DNA of 64,000 nucleotides from Dietzia timorensis (GTDB lineage Bacteria; Actinomycetota; Actinomycetes; Mycobacteriales; Mycobacteriaceae), in NCBI RefSeq assembly GCF_001659785.1, contig NZ_CP015961.1, forward strand, positions 2,542,001 through 2,606,000, written 5' to 3'. Shown one piece after another: positions 63,848 to 64,000 of the stretch. The number at the start of each line of letters is the position of its first letter. Within the stretch, counting starts at the first letter, position 1. The notes below the pieces were generated by a model. That model searched no databases and was not told the origin of the DNA. It saw nothing but the letters and a program-made list of their open reading frames with translations. A program made the translations under genes and the position numbers.

Positions 63848-63904
63848 CGGGCCGGTCACTTCTCCCGCGCGGCGAAGCGCCGGCGGCAGGAAAGTGATCG
63901 GCCC
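63848..63904. repeat. Long inverted repeat between rpsG and fusA
   Basis: CGGGCCGGTCACTT (63848-63861) and AAGTGATCGGCCCG (63891-63904) pair over 14 positions with one G/T wobble; the 29-nt interior can form a further GC-rich stem (GCGCGGCGAAGCGCC). On the minus strand it begins 19 bp after the rpsG stop. It may act as a partial terminator or processing site for the rpsL-rpsG transcript. The rest of the gap shows no gene. Confidence 0.5.
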
Positions 63905-63922
63905 GGGTGCATCACTGGAATA

Positions 63923-64000
63923 TCACCAGCGGTAGTGCGCGAAGGCGCGGTTGGCCTCGGCCATCTTGTGGGTGTCCTCGCGGCGCTTGACCGCGGCACC
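63923..64000 (-). CDS. rpsG: 30S ribosomal protein S7, C-terminal fragment (5' part outside window)
   Basis: The last 25 codons of S7 up to the TGA. The sequence GAAVKRREDTHKMAEANRAF and the final AHYRW are the canonical C-terminus, which contacts the E site. It lies upstream of fusA as in all bacteria. Confidence 0.95.
   Translation of the reverse strand, partial: GAAVKRREDTHKMAEANRAFAHYRW

Noticed and set aside
1-64000. tRNA or rRNA genes, CRISPR arrays, insertion sequences, prophage genes
   Set aside because: None seen on either strand: no CCA-ended cloverleaf sequences, no regularly spaced repeats, and no transposase or integrase frames.

Overview
This is a high-GC chromosomal segment from a mycolic-acid-bearing actinobacterium (order Mycobacteriales, most like Corynebacterium or Dietzia). 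The support is a secreted antigen-85-type mycolyltransferase, a complete ESX-4 type VII secretion locus beside truA, zinc-site-free S4, and a ribosomal supercluster interrupted in the way known from corynebacteria. No rRNA, tRNA, CRISPR array, insertion sequence or phage gene was recognised. The species cannot be fixed from the sequence alone.

Layout, left to right. 1-4314: 4-hydroxybenzoate/protocatechuate catabolism (MFS carrier, pobA, start of pcaH) divergent from a LysR regulator. 4317-6519: cobF, an HpcH/CitE-type lyase and a small membrane protein. 6523-18239: ESX-4 locus with two WXG100 substrates, a secretion-associated protein, EccC, EccD, mycosin, EccB and EccE, followed by a DUF695-like protein. 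19566-24599: truA, a secreted protein, and a manganese module (yybP-ykoY riboswitch, CaCA-type exporter, MntR-like regulator), then a degenerate serine-hydrolase-like protein. 24696-34237, minus strand: rplQ-rpoA-rpsD-rpsK-rpsM, infA, map, adk, secY, then rplO-rpmD-rpsE-rplR-rplF-rpsH. 34665-39321: an M20 amidohydrolase, a cobalt module (cobalamin riboswitch, cbtB, cbtA, histidine phosphatase), a nucleosidase and an HdeD-family protein. 39435-40684: rplE-rplX-rplN. 40949-45546: mycolyltransferase, pyruvate:quinone oxidoreductase, YceI-type protein and an unknown protein. 45642-50953: the S10 operon from rpsJ to rpsQ. 51659-55094: a seven-gene Asp23/AmaP-type envelope operon. 55114-59957: DUF1345 protein, a 22-residue hydrophobic peptide gene, a VOC protein with an AraC regulator, and a PepSY membrane protein with a histidine-rich membrane partner. 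60145-64000: tuf, fusA and the 3' end of rpsG.

The ribosomal genes read right to left in the usual order (rpsG, fusA, tuf, S10 operon, rplN-X-E, rpsH to rplO, secY, adk, map, infA, rpsM-K-D, rpoA, rplQ), but accessory blocks separate tuf from rpsJ, rpsQ from rplN, rplE from rpsH, and rplQ from truA. Several blocks have their own metal- or cofactor-sensing RNA.

The least explained items are: a free-standing 22-residue glycine-zipper peptide gene at 55961-56029; two long inverted repeats upstream of ribosomal operons (34301-34335 and 51269-51300); a J-domain-like HPD fragment on a membrane anchor inside the Asp23 operon; a manganese regulator with an unusual metal site next to a manganese riboswitch; and a serine-hydrolase fold lacking its catalytic lysine.
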